NCBI RefSeq assembly: GCF_024397855.1
Contig: NZ_CP073343.1
Span: 3,410,001-3,474,000, forward strand
DNA length: 64,000 bases
Reading direction: 5' to 3'
DNA from: Marinomonas rhizomae
GTDB lineage: Bacteria; Pseudomonadota; Gammaproteobacteria; Pseudomonadales; Marinomonadaceae
Shown here piece after piece: positions 41,391-48,617 of this stretch. Position 1 is the stretch's first letter, and every line of letters starts with the position of its first letter. The translations under genes and the position numbers were made by a program. Under the pieces are notes generated by a model, which had not been told where the DNA came from, did no database searches, and saw nothing but the letters and a program-made list of their open reading frames with translations.

Positions 41391-42083
41391 ATGCGAATCT
41401 CAAGGCTAAGCATAGCCTTCTTTTGTCTCCAAGCAGGCTTATTATTTGCCGGCCCGATTGAAGAGCAAATCAATCGCTACATAAATCAAGTAGAAATACC
41501 TAGGCTATCAGAAATATACCCTAACGCCGTGATTAGTATTTCATTGAATAACAACGCGGCACTAAATTACCTTCCTGACTGTGATAGCAAATCAATACAA
41601 ATACAAAACCAACGACCTGAAGCAGTCAAACGCACCAATTATGAAATTCGCTGCGACTCACCAACATGGAAGTCGTATGTGCCTGTCACGCAAACCATCA
41701 TGCTTCCTGCCATAAAAACCATCATCCCAATCAATCGTGGACAAGTAATCAATAAATCAAACACCGATACAGGCGAAGTAGATATATCCAGCTTAAGGGG
41801 ACATATCTTCACCAAGAAAAACCCACCCTATGGCCTCGTAGCTTCACGCAACTTACGTATCAATACTTTTATCACCGACGACTTAACCACACCGCCAAAT
41901 CTCATAAAAAAAGGCGACTCAGTACTGATAACCGCACGCAGTGGCACAATTATAGTCAGAATGAATGGCATTGCTTTACAAAATGGCGTAAAAGGTCAAC
42001 AAATACGTGTTAAAAACACAAGTTCTGAACGAATTATATACGCCAAAGTTGTAACTAACAGTGAGGTTCTTGTAAACTATTGA
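41391..42083 (+). CDS. flgA: Flagellar P-ring assembly chaperone
   Basis: FlgA, 230 residues, has a signal peptide (LSIAFFCLQAGLLFAGPIEE) and a C-terminal SAF/ChapFlgA domain: LPAIKTIIPINRGQVINKSN, LRINTFITDDLTTPPNLIKK, then GDSVLI and GVKGQQIRVKN. It chaperones FlgI in the periplasm. Position next to flgM-flgN is typical. Confidence 0.92.
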   Translation: MRISRLSIAFFCLQAGLLFAGPIEEQINRYINQVEIPRLSEIYPNAVISISLNNNAALNYLPDCDSKSIQIQNQRPEAVKRTNYEIRCDSPTWKSYVPVTQTIMLPAIKTIIPINRGQVINKSNTDTGEVDISSLRGHIFTKKNPPYGLVASRNLRINTFITDDLTTPPNLIKKGDSVLITARSGTIIVRMNGIALQNGVKGQQIRVKNTSSERIIYAKVVTNSEVLVNY

Positions 42084-42133
42084 TTAGATAGTGACTGGCA
42101 ACTTAATAAGTTCTTTTTTTCGTTTTTTTATAC

Positions 42134-42160
42134 TAAAGTATTTATTAACTCGGCCGACAA
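42134..42160 (+). promoter_or_regulatory. Sigma-28 (FliA) promoter of flgM-flgN
   Basis: TAAAGTAT-N11-GCCGACAA with exact spacing, about 38 bp before the flgM ATG, so the anti-sigma factor gene is controlled by the factor it inhibits. Confidence 0.88.
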
Positions 42161-42197
42161 CATAGACAGGCAAATCATAAGCAGGGCGGAAAACCCA

Positions 42198-42512
42198 ATG
42201 GCAATACATTTTTCAGGACTATCAAATCAAGGCAACATCAGCAAAAGTGAACGATCACAGAAAGATGATGCCACTAGTAACACGACAAGCAAGAACAACG
42301 CTGTTCAAAGCGGGGGCACTCTTGCGGAAGATACAGTAAAATTAAGTGGAACAGCGCAAACACTACAAACTCAGCAATCTAAAATTAACAATTTACCAGA
42401 TGTTGATATGGATAAAGTGGAACAAATCAAAAACGCTATTGCATCTGGCGAATATAAAATTGACACCCAGAAGCTAGCAAATAATATGGCTTCTATGGAT
42501 TCGCTGTTCTAG
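42198..42512 (+). CDS. flgM: Anti-sigma-28 factor FlgM
   Basis: FlgM, 104 residues. The Ser/Asn-rich N-terminal half is likely disordered, as in characterised FlgM. The C-terminal DTVKLSGTAQTLQTQQSK and MDKVEQIKNAIASGEYKIDT, then QKLANNM, form the FliA-binding region. It is secreted when the hook is complete, releasing FliA. It is expressed from its own sigma-28 promoter and followed by flgN. Confidence 0.94.
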   Translation: MAIHFSGLSNQGNISKSERSQKDDATSNTTSKNNAVQSGGTLAEDTVKLSGTAQTLQTQQSKINNLPDVDMDKVEQIKNAIASGEYKIDTQKLANNMASMDSLF

Positions 42513-42549
42513 ACTGTACGATCTATACAGTCTATAAACGGTTGGTTTT

Positions 42550-43029
42550 ATGATCCCTATCACGCCCATTTTTGTCAGAAGCAAAGAGATACTGCAAGAG
42601 CTATCTTCGCTTCTTGATAAAGAACGGTTAGCATATGGTGAGCTGGACAGCGAAGTCATCATCGATCTATCCGAGCAAAAACAAACCCTTCTTGATGAAA
42701 TGAATTTGCTTAATGAGAAAAGAATCAACATTCTCATTAAATTTGATATTGTCGACCGAAAAAAACCCACCGAAGAAGAATTTAAGAATTGGCTTAATAA
42801 ACAAGACAGCTCAATGGACAGCGTTCGTCTTTTAATGCAAGAGTGCGAAACATTACTCAAAAAATGCAAAACACAGAATAACACCAACGCCCGTATACTC
42901 AATACTCTACAAAAGCGCAATAAACATCTTTTTGAGTTACTTCAAGGTCACAGTAGTAAAAATAAAGTATATACAGCGAGAGGCTCCACTCGCCCAATTA
43001 GTAGCAAGCACACACTTGGACGCGCTTAA
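42550..43029 (+). CDS. flgN: Flagellar export chaperone FlgN
   Basis: FlgN, 159 residues, the chaperone for FlgK and FlgL. It is helical, with DLSEQKQTLLDEMNLLNEKR in the conserved long helix and the family C-terminal tail VYTARGSTRPISSKHTLGRA. It lies 37 bp after flgM. Confidence 0.92.
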   Translation: MIPITPIFVRSKEILQELSSLLDKERLAYGELDSEVIIDLSEQKQTLLDEMNLLNEKRINILIKFDIVDRKKPTEEEFKNWLNKQDSSMDSVRLLMQECETLLKKCKTQNNTNARILNTLQKRNKHLFELLQGHSSKNKVYTARGSTRPISSKHTLGRA

Positions 43030-43110
43030 AAAGCGATAAGAATCAACACCATACTTAACTGACATTTGTATTTCACGCTCGATTAATGTATAAATCCTAT
43101 CTTAAAATAA

Positions 43111-43186
43111 GTCCTCATAGGTAAACAGGATATACCGGCCGCCTCCTAAGCAGCTATTCCAGGTTCGAGTCCTGGTGGGGACACCA
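43111..43186 (+). tRNA. tRNA-Arg (anticodon CCU)
   Basis: Acceptor GTCCTCA / TGGGGAC, D-arm GGTA...TACC, anticodon loop CTCCTAA (anticodon CCT), T-arm CCAGG-TTCGAGT-CCTGG and encoded CCA. One mismatch in the anticodon stem is seen. Its 3' end is the attachment site of the following island. Confidence 0.93.
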
Positions 43187-43187
43187 T
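43172..43187 (+). other. Island attachment site, left copy
   Basis: The 16-bp core CTGGTGGGGACACCAT covers the 3' end of the tRNA and recurs exactly at 52476-52491. Confidence 0.9.
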
Positions 43188-43197
43188 CTTCAAATTA

Positions 43198-43222
43198 AGC
43201 CACCTAATTCGGTGGCTTTTTT
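43198..43222 (+). terminator. Terminator after tRNA-Arg
   Basis: Stem AGCCACC / GGTGGCT with 6-base loop and six T. It lies just inside the island end. Confidence 0.85.
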
Positions 43223-43319
43223 GTGCCTGTAAGCCTTGTATTTACTAGCTTCAATGTCTATTCTCATTTTCAAAGGTTTAAATTAGTTCGTATTTGATCT
43301 TGTAGTACCCCTATCAAAA

Positions 43320-43339
43320 GGGGGTATGTCAGGGGGTAT
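43320..43339 (+). repeat. Direct G-rich repeats at the left end, possible integrase arm sites
   Basis: GGGGGTAT repeated twice (43320 and 43332), with an inverted ATACCCCC at 43361-43368. A similar pair, GGGGGTATAGATGGGGGT, lies at the opposite island end (52396-52413). Confidence 0.55.
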
Positions 43340-43394
43340 TTTACGAACACCCTAAAACCAATACCCCCATTGAAACGAAAAAAAGGATAGTCTA

Positions 43395-44627
43395 ATGCCA
43401 CTTACAGACAGAGAGGTGAAAACAGCCCAGCCCAGAGAGAAACAGTACAAACTTAGCGATGAAAAAGGCCTCTATCTAATAGTAACGGCTAATGGCGCAA
43501 AATATTGGCGCGTAAAATATCGTTTTTATGGAAAAGAGAAAACCTACTCTATTGGCCCATACCCAGAAGTCAGTCTAAAAGACGCCAGGCTTCAACGAGA
43601 TGAAGCTCGCTTAACACTTTCTAGGGGAGTAGACCCAAGTGCTCAAAAACAGGCTAAGAAACAAAGCCAAACTGATACAATTAACACTTTAGAAGTAGTG
43701 GCTCGTGAGTGGCATAAAATCAAACTAGCCAACCGAAGTGATGGACATAAAAAAACCGTACTTCGACGACTTGAACTTAATATATTCCCTAAAATAGGCC
43801 ACCGCCCTATTTCATCATTGAAACCGTTCGATCTTCTAGAAGTCCTGCGTAAAGTAGAAGAACGCGGTACTATCGAAACCGCACATAAATTACGTGGTTA
43901 CTTATCAAACATTTACCAATACGCAGTTGCTACAAGTCGAGCAGAGAGTGACCCAGCAGGAGCACTTAAAGGCGCAATGAGAACAACTCAAACAAAACAT
44001 CATTCGGCTCTAACGAACCCAAGAGATGTGGGTATGTTGATGCTCACAATAGACAATTATGCCCACCAATCTAGAGTAACGCCCGTAGTTGTAGCCGCCT
44101 TGAAATGCTCCGCTCTATGGCCCTGCCGACCAAAAGAAATACGTACCTTAGAATGGGATCAAGTAAATTGGGAGAAAAGCCAAATTGAAACAGTATCAAG
44201 CAAAACAAATACCGACCTAATTATCCCACTAGCTAAACAAGCTCTAAGCATTCTTAAAGAACTTCATTCTGTGACTGGCAATGGAAAGTATCTATTCTCA
44301 AGTGCTAGAGGACAAAGCAGACCACTCTCAGAAAATGGTGTAAGAGTAGCTTTACGTAATATGGGCTACACCAACGATGACATGACACCACATGGCTTTA
44401 GAGCAATGGCAAGAACCTTGTTAGATGAAGCTCTTGGCTATCCTCCTCACATAATAGAGCAACAACTGGCGCACCAAGTAAGAGATCCATTAGGCCGTGC
44501 ATACAACCGTACCCAGCACTTAGAGCAAAGAAGAACCATGATGCAGCATTGGGCGGACTACCTTGATCAACTGCGACTTGAAGCAAGTGAGGGGAATGTA
44601 ATTAGCGCCAATTTTAAACAAGCCTGA
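43395..44627 (+). CDS. int: Site-specific tyrosine integrase (P4-type, DUF4102 arm-binding)
   Basis: Tyrosine recombinase of 410 residues. The N-terminal arm-binding domain (LTDREVKTAQPREKQYKLSD, then EKGLYLIV; YGKEKTYSIGPYPEVSLKDA) is followed by the core-binding domain and a catalytic domain with Arg245 (PCRPKEIRTLEW), His333-Arg336 (TPHGFRAMAR), His360 (LAH) and Tyr370 (RAYNRT). It integrates the island at the 3' end of tRNA-Arg. The gene starts 208 bp from the tRNA and points away from it. Confidence 0.96.
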   Translation: MPLTDREVKTAQPREKQYKLSDEKGLYLIVTANGAKYWRVKYRFYGKEKTYSIGPYPEVSLKDARLQRDEARLTLSRGVDPSAQKQAKKQSQTDTINTLEVVAREWHKIKLANRSDGHKKTVLRRLELNIFPKIGHRPISSLKPFDLLEVLRKVEERGTIETAHKLRGYLSNIYQYAVATSRAESDPAGALKGAMRTTQTKHHSALTNPRDVGMLMLTIDNYAHQSRVTPVVVAALKCSALWPCRPKEIRTLEWDQVNWEKSQIETVSSKTNTDLIIPLAKQALSILKELHSVTGNGKYLFSSARGQSRPLSENGVRVALRNMGYTNDDMTPHGFRAMARTLLDEALGYPPHIIEQQLAHQVRDPLGRAYNRTQHLEQRRTMMQHWADYLDQLRLEASEGNVISANFKQA

Positions 44628-44944
44628 TACTGAAAATCCGTCAATTTCAAACCCAGAATTCTTATCAAAAAGGCATAAATAGAAATCCACCTATTGAAAG
44701 GATAAGCAACCTTAAAGCCCCTTCAGCCCACCCCTTCAAGGAAAAACACAACAAAACCACATTAGATACAAAAATTTACAATTTTGTTTTTCTCTCAAAA
44801 TGGAACTATATGGGACAGCATGGGACTGTATGGGACTTATCCTTAACAGACTTTCGTCAAGCGCTAGAAAATCAACGTATTGCGGCCCTAAAAGCCTCAG
44901 GGCATCCTCCTTAGAACAAGTTCAAACCACTAAGGAGAAACATT
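44628..44944. promoter_or_regulatory. Regulatory gap with 10-bp phased repeats upstream of the AlpA-like gene
   Basis: No gene seen. TGGGAC recurs at 44811, 44821 and 44831, preceded by TGGAAC at 44801: four copies in exact 10-bp phase, one helical turn. This suggests protein binding on one DNA face, possibly for the AlpA-like protein or an excision complex. Confidence 0.5.
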
Positions 44945-45148
44945 ATGCAAAGCACACCTTTCATTATTGACCGCCGAGAAGTCGAACACTTAACTTCTCT
45001 TCGTAAAACAACCATCTACAAGTTAATCAAAGAAGGAAAATTCCCTAAACCACTTCGCATTAGCCCTATGCGAGTAGCCTGGCGGTTAACTGATATTGAA
45101 TCATGGGTTCAATCACTCGAAGAACCAGATATGACAATAAAAGCTTAA
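44945..45148 (+). CDS. AlpA-family transcriptional regulator / excisionase-like
   Basis: Small MerR-fold helix-turn-helix protein of 67 residues with the AlpA pattern: VEHLTSLRKTTIYKLIKEGK, FPKPLRISPMRVAWRLTDIE, then SWV. AlpA activates the integrase gene of the CP4-57 element or acts in excision. Its position after integrase fits that role. GGAG lies 6 bases upstream of the ATG. Confidence 0.93.
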   Translation: MQSTPFIIDRREVEHLTSLRKTTIYKLIKEGKFPKPLRISPMRVAWRLTDIESWVQSLEEPDMTIKA

Positions 45149-45157
45149 GGGGGAAGT

Positions 45158-45628
45158 ATGAAACAAACAAAAATGTCCCTTTTAGTGGCACAAAGGTTAA
45201 GAAGTGAAAAAATCACATACAAAAAACCTAATCGAATAATTGCGTTTTCAACGCTACAAGTACTGTCGATAAATACTTTGAAAAAAATCAAAATTTATAG
45301 AGAGCAACATCTAACTTTTTCCATTGGCGTACACACAAAACAAGGATCCACATGCGAAAAGCCCGCCAGCAAAAAACACAACAGAGGTATAGAAGATAAC
45401 TTCTTCTCTACTCCATTTTTAGACAAAAACATGCTTTCGAGATTGTCTCATAGAATCATCGAATCAGATCCGCCTGTATGCCTTGATACATATGAAAAAA
45501 AGCCATTTCAAGTGATGGCTTTTCACTCGGTTCTTCATAGTATAGTTACCTTACTTTTAACTAAAATCAATCCAAGTAATAAAAGAAATGGCGCGCGGTA
45601 TGGATTGGTTGTTTTTCAAATTAGGTGA
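45158..45628 (+). CDS. Hypothetical basic protein
   Basis: 156 residues, Lys/Arg-rich, with a hydrophobic segment near 125-137 (AFHSVLHSIVTLLLT). I recognise no domain. GGGG lies 7 bases upstream of the ATG. The last codon overlaps the start of the next gene (GTGA). Low GC and many AAA codons. Confidence 0.6.
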   Translation: MKQTKMSLLVAQRLRSEKITYKKPNRIIAFSTLQVLSINTLKKIKIYREQHLTFSIGVHTKQGSTCEKPASKKHNRGIEDNFFSTPFLDKNMLSRLSHRIIESDPPVCLDTYEKKPFQVMAFHSVLHSIVTLLLTKINPSNKRNGARYGLVVFQIR

Positions 45629-46215
45629 AGAAGATTGTCCACGGGCCACGAATTCTGTTAGGTGACCGAACACTAGAATTGCCAATAAGCAAAAGCAATA
45701 AAGGCTTTTTTTTACCAATTCTAATCAAGACCGATGAACAAGTAAGCGCCATGCTTAGTCATCATTGTAAAGTGTTGGTCTATAGGCTGGATATGAGCAC
45801 TTATGACTACAGCCCTTCAAACAAAGAGTTGTCAGACTTCATAAAGCGATACAGGCAGCGATTACAAAGAAGCCTAGGGCTAAAGCGCGTGGCATATTTG
45901 TGGTGCAGAGAGCAGAACAAAAGTGACAAACAGCATTACCACCTAGCCTTTATTGTTGATGCAAATAAGCATCAACGCCCTAGCCTACTAATAGAAATAG
46001 CAAAGATATACTGGAACGATATGGATATAGGAACCATTCACACACCAAAAAACTGTTACAGAGTGCTTAAGCGTAATGACAGCAAAACATACCAACTAGT
46101 TTTTGAACGGCTGTGCTACCTTGCGAAAGTATTTAGCAAAGGAAAAAAGAGCCCAACCACTAACGACTATGAAGGTAGTAGGATAAAACCGAAAGATTTA
46201 AGCTTATCAGCATAA
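45625..46215 (+). CDS. Inovirus Gp2 / YagK-YfjJ family protein
   Basis: 196 residues starting with GTG. The core LMDMST-like YRLDMSTYDYSPSNKELSD, AYLWCREQNKSDKQHYHLAF, then IVDANK, and the helical end belong to the YagK/YfjJ-inovirus Gp2 group. This family resembles rolling-circle replication proteins (HYH-like metal motif) and is common on AlpA-type islands. Its biochemical role has not been shown. It is coupled to the upstream hypothetical gene. Confidence 0.78.
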   Translation: MKKIVHGPRILLGDRTLELPISKSNKGFFLPILIKTDEQVSAMLSHHCKVLVYRLDMSTYDYSPSNKELSDFIKRYRQRLQRSLGLKRVAYLWCREQNKSDKQHYHLAFIVDANKHQRPSLLIEIAKIYWNDMDIGTIHTPKNCYRVLKRNDSKTYQLVFERLCYLAKVFSKGKKSPTTNDYEGSRIKPKDLSLSA

Positions 46216-46262
46216 CCCATGGATGGGAGTTAAGGACTAACTAACTCACTACTAACAACAAT

Positions 46263-46466
46263 TTGAAACAATGCCACACTCAAAGGCATACTCTATGCGA
46301 AAGAGCCTCCTCATTATGCCCTATAGCAGCCTCAAAGAATTGGAAACGCGATGGCTGGCAAGATGCGTTTGATCAGATGACTGGTATATTGAATCAATGG
46401 GCAAGAGAATCACTGGAGACAATTATTATTCATAAAAAACCAGCATTTAGCTGGCCTAATAGGTGA
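46263..46466 (+). CDS. Small hypothetical protein, doubtful
   Basis: 67 codons from a TTG without a clear ribosome-binding site. The Trp-rich middle (WKRDGWQDAFDQM) could be real, but no family is recognised. Confidence 0.3.
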   Translation: MKQCHTQRHTLCERASSLCPIAASKNWKRDGWQDAFDQMTGILNQWARESLETIIIHKKPAFSWPNR

Positions 46467-46480
46467 ACAATATCCTTAAC

Positions 46481-46705
46481 TCACTGCTCTGTTATTGATA
46501 GTACCTCGATTTGGTAATTTTTCTTGTAAGCCTCTTCATCCGAATCATTTCTATCATGTGATGGTATTAGGACGTTATCAGGAATATGCTTCTTTCTTAT
46601 AGAAACAAGGGTATAGGTTGTGTCAGGCTTTCTTGATAACTCTATTATCATAGAAAGCTTTTCATCTTTGTATTTATAATCAATTAACCAATTTTTCTTT
46701 CCCAT
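46481..46705 (-). CDS. Hypothetical small protein
   Basis: 74 residues from the ATG at 46705, with GGAG 6 bases upstream. A second ATG at 46717 is possible. Charged, beta-rich N-terminal half (NWLIDYKYKDEKLSMIIELS). Last gene of the leftward cargo group. No recognised family. Confidence 0.55.
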   Translation of the reverse strand: MGKKNWLIDYKYKDEKLSMIIELSRKPDTTYTLVSIRKKHIPDNVLIPSHDRNDSDEEAYKKNYQIEVLSITEQ

Positions 46706-46725
46706 AGAATGCTCCATCTTGAAGA

Positions 46726-46761
46726 GTGCGCACTTTCCGTGCGCAGTACGCGGGTGCGCAC
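46726..46761. repeat. Cluster of GTGCGCA palindromic repeats
   Basis: GTGCGCA occurs at 46726, 46739 and 46754. The first two form a 7-bp stem TGCGCAC / GTGCGCA with a 5-base loop. It lies between the small protein and the two-TM gene; possible transcription attenuator or binding site. Confidence 0.5.
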
Positions 46762-46798
46762 TGCGTATTTTATTAGGGTTGACTAGCTCATGTATAGG

Positions 46799-47497
46799 TT
46801 AGAGCTTTAGTGATAGTATTTTTCCTAGCAAATCTTTTTCTATGTCTGAAGCGACTTCGTACATCTTAAGAATATTACTATGGTAATAATTATCGAGTTT
46901 TACATATTCTTCATATGTAATAGGCCTAGATAGATCAAAAAGTTCATGCAAAATATATTTAACGCTATCCTTATAAGCGAGCAGTGTATTATCAGAATTT
47001 ATAGAAATTGAGTTGAGGCCACCTGCTTTTATGTAGATCTCACCTATAACTCCCATCACTTTTTCTGCTAGCGAATTTATTTCCACCTGATCTTGTTTTG
47101 ACATTTCCATTAAAATAAGCTCATTATTTTTAGTATGTTTATTTCGCATTTTTTCGGAGATAACACTACCTTCTTCCTTCAATATAGTTGAGGCTTTCAT
47201 TGCCGATTCTTTAAAACTACATACTATATCTGCCTTTATATTTAATTTTTTTTCTGTTGTTATTTGCTTCATCCATTCGTCTGCTTTAAACCAACCAAAG
47301 GCTAACAACCCAACAGTACCAAGCCCTGAAAGCAGTGAGCCAACTATGCCCCAAAAGCTCATAGCGTCTTCGTAGCTTAATGCGAGAGTAATTGTCGCCC
47401 CAAGCGCGCCCCCTGTTATTAGAGTCAACCCTTCTTTAAGAATGAAATCTAATGTGTAAGATAGAACTGATTTTCGAGGTGAAGGCTTCTTATCCAT
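46799..47497 (-). CDS. Hypothetical protein with two transmembrane segments
   Basis: 232 residues. TM1 is about 20-40 (LTLITGGALGATITLAL) and TM2 about 50-70 (IVGSLLSGLGTVGLLAFGWF). A long helical, Lys/Glu-rich cytoplasmic domain follows. This architecture is common for small effectors or sensors on defence islands, but I recognise no family. It is downstream of the CoiA-like gene on the same strand. Confidence 0.65.
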   Translation of the reverse strand: MDKKPSPRKSVLSYTLDFILKEGLTLITGGALGATITLALSYEDAMSFWGIVGSLLSGLGTVGLLAFGWFKADEWMKQITTEKKLNIKADIVCSFKESAMKASTILKEEGSVISEKMRNKHTKNNELILMEMSKQDQVEINSLAEKVMGVIGEIYIKAGGLNSISINSDNTLLAYKDSVKYILHELFDLSRPITYEEYVKLDNYYHSNILKMYEVASDIEKDLLGKILSLKL

Positions 47498-47587
47498 TTG
47501 GATTTTTTTCCATATAAATTATTCATTTAAGTTAAATTAATGAATGTTAATGTTTATTTTACTCAGTATCATTTAGACTCTAATAAA

Positions 47588-48436
47588 TTAATAGCGTGAA
47601 ATAAAAAACGTATCCTCATAAGCTATTTTCGTCTGATTCATTGATTTTTTGGTATAACGAATAGCGCATTTTTTAGGGCATTCCGGCATCTTTTTGACGT
47701 CATGGAACCATTTCGAATTACACTTTGAACACTCGAAAACAACACAGCTATGGTTATTTTCTTTTGCTTTTTCCGTGGCACGTTTTTTTTCAGCAGGATG
47801 ATAAATCCATTCTCTTTTCCCATCCAAAAGTAGGAAGTCTTTCACAGAGTCTTGAAAGCTTTTAGTACCCCTTTTAAATTGAAAGGAGTCAAAAGAGTTT
47901 ACATCGATCTTGAGCACTCCGATTCTTTCAAGGTTTTTATATTCTATCTCTGGTAAAGGTCGATCTGCATAGGCTAGCCAAATTAAAATTGAGGCATTAC
48001 CAAGCTCAATCCTCAGATCAAAGAGTGCCCCGAATTTTGTATATGAAGATTCTGCTTTCTTTATAGTTATAGAGTTTTTTATAGATACACTGTCAGTAAA
48101 AATTTCAGAGTTACATAATTTACAGCTAACACGAATATTCAATTCTGGATTACTTAGGCTTTCTCCTGAAAGTTGAGGAGCTAGAGCTCTCGCCATTAGT
48201 GCGATAGCCAGTGGTCCATTAAAAGGGCAATCTTGAATAGTTTTTTTAGATGCTTTGGGGTGTCTGCTATCGTGAGCGAAATGTATTCTAGTCTCGGTAT
48301 CTTGTGGATGTCTGGAGAGTAATGGCGTTTTACAGCCTGGACAGTATGCATCACACGCTCGCCCTCGATCAGCTTCATGTGGCTCAATAACCTCATTGGT
48401 TGTATTTGATAGTCCAAAAGGAATAAGCAAATCCAT
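47588..48436 (-). CDS. CoiA-like competence/nuclease family protein
   Basis: 282 residues. The N-terminal Cys/His site CDAYCPGCKTPLLSRHPQD and HFAH (about 28-55) matches CoiA-type proteins, in which a zinc knuckle precedes a nuclease-like domain. Two more CxxC knuckles (CKLCNSEIF; CSKCNSKWFH and CPKKC) are present. A catalytic nuclease core cannot be seen with certainty. It lies downstream of the split ietS gene and could be part of the same defence cassette. Confidence 0.55.
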   Translation of the reverse strand: MDLLIPFGLSNTTNEVIEPHEADRGRACDAYCPGCKTPLLSRHPQDTETRIHFAHDSRHPKASKKTIQDCPFNGPLAIALMARALAPQLSGESLSNPELNIRVSCKLCNSEIFTDSVSIKNSITIKKAESSYTKFGALFDLRIELGNASILIWLAYADRPLPEIEYKNLERIGVLKIDVNSFDSFQFKRGTKSFQDSVKDFLLLDGKREWIYHPAEKKRATEKAKENNHSCVVFECSKCNSKWFHDVKKMPECPKKCAIRYTKKSMNQTKIAYEDTFFISRY

Positions 48437-48570
48437 TTAGAACCCCCCTGATACAAGGTTACCTTACTTGAGCTATGGGCGTGCCTCAGCGAATTGGTAG
48501 CACGACGAATGGCAAGGTATTTTTGGCCAAATTATAATAGGTAAATGAGTGGAAAAAACCAAACACAATA

Positions 48571-48604
48571 AGAGTAAATGTATTTTTTAACACTTATTTA
48601 CTCT
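48571..48604 (-). terminator. Inverted repeat after ietS
   Basis: Perfect 9-bp stem AGAGTAAAT / ATTTACTCT, 16-base A/T-rich loop, at the end of the protease gene. Weak terminator candidate. Confidence 0.4.
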
Positions 48605-48617
48605 CTCGCCTTAGCCA

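Noticed and set aside
48481..48530. tRNA-like segment (GCGAATTGGTAGCACG looks like a D-arm)
   Set aside because: No matching acceptor stem, anticodon arm or T-arm follows; probably chance or a very decayed fragment.
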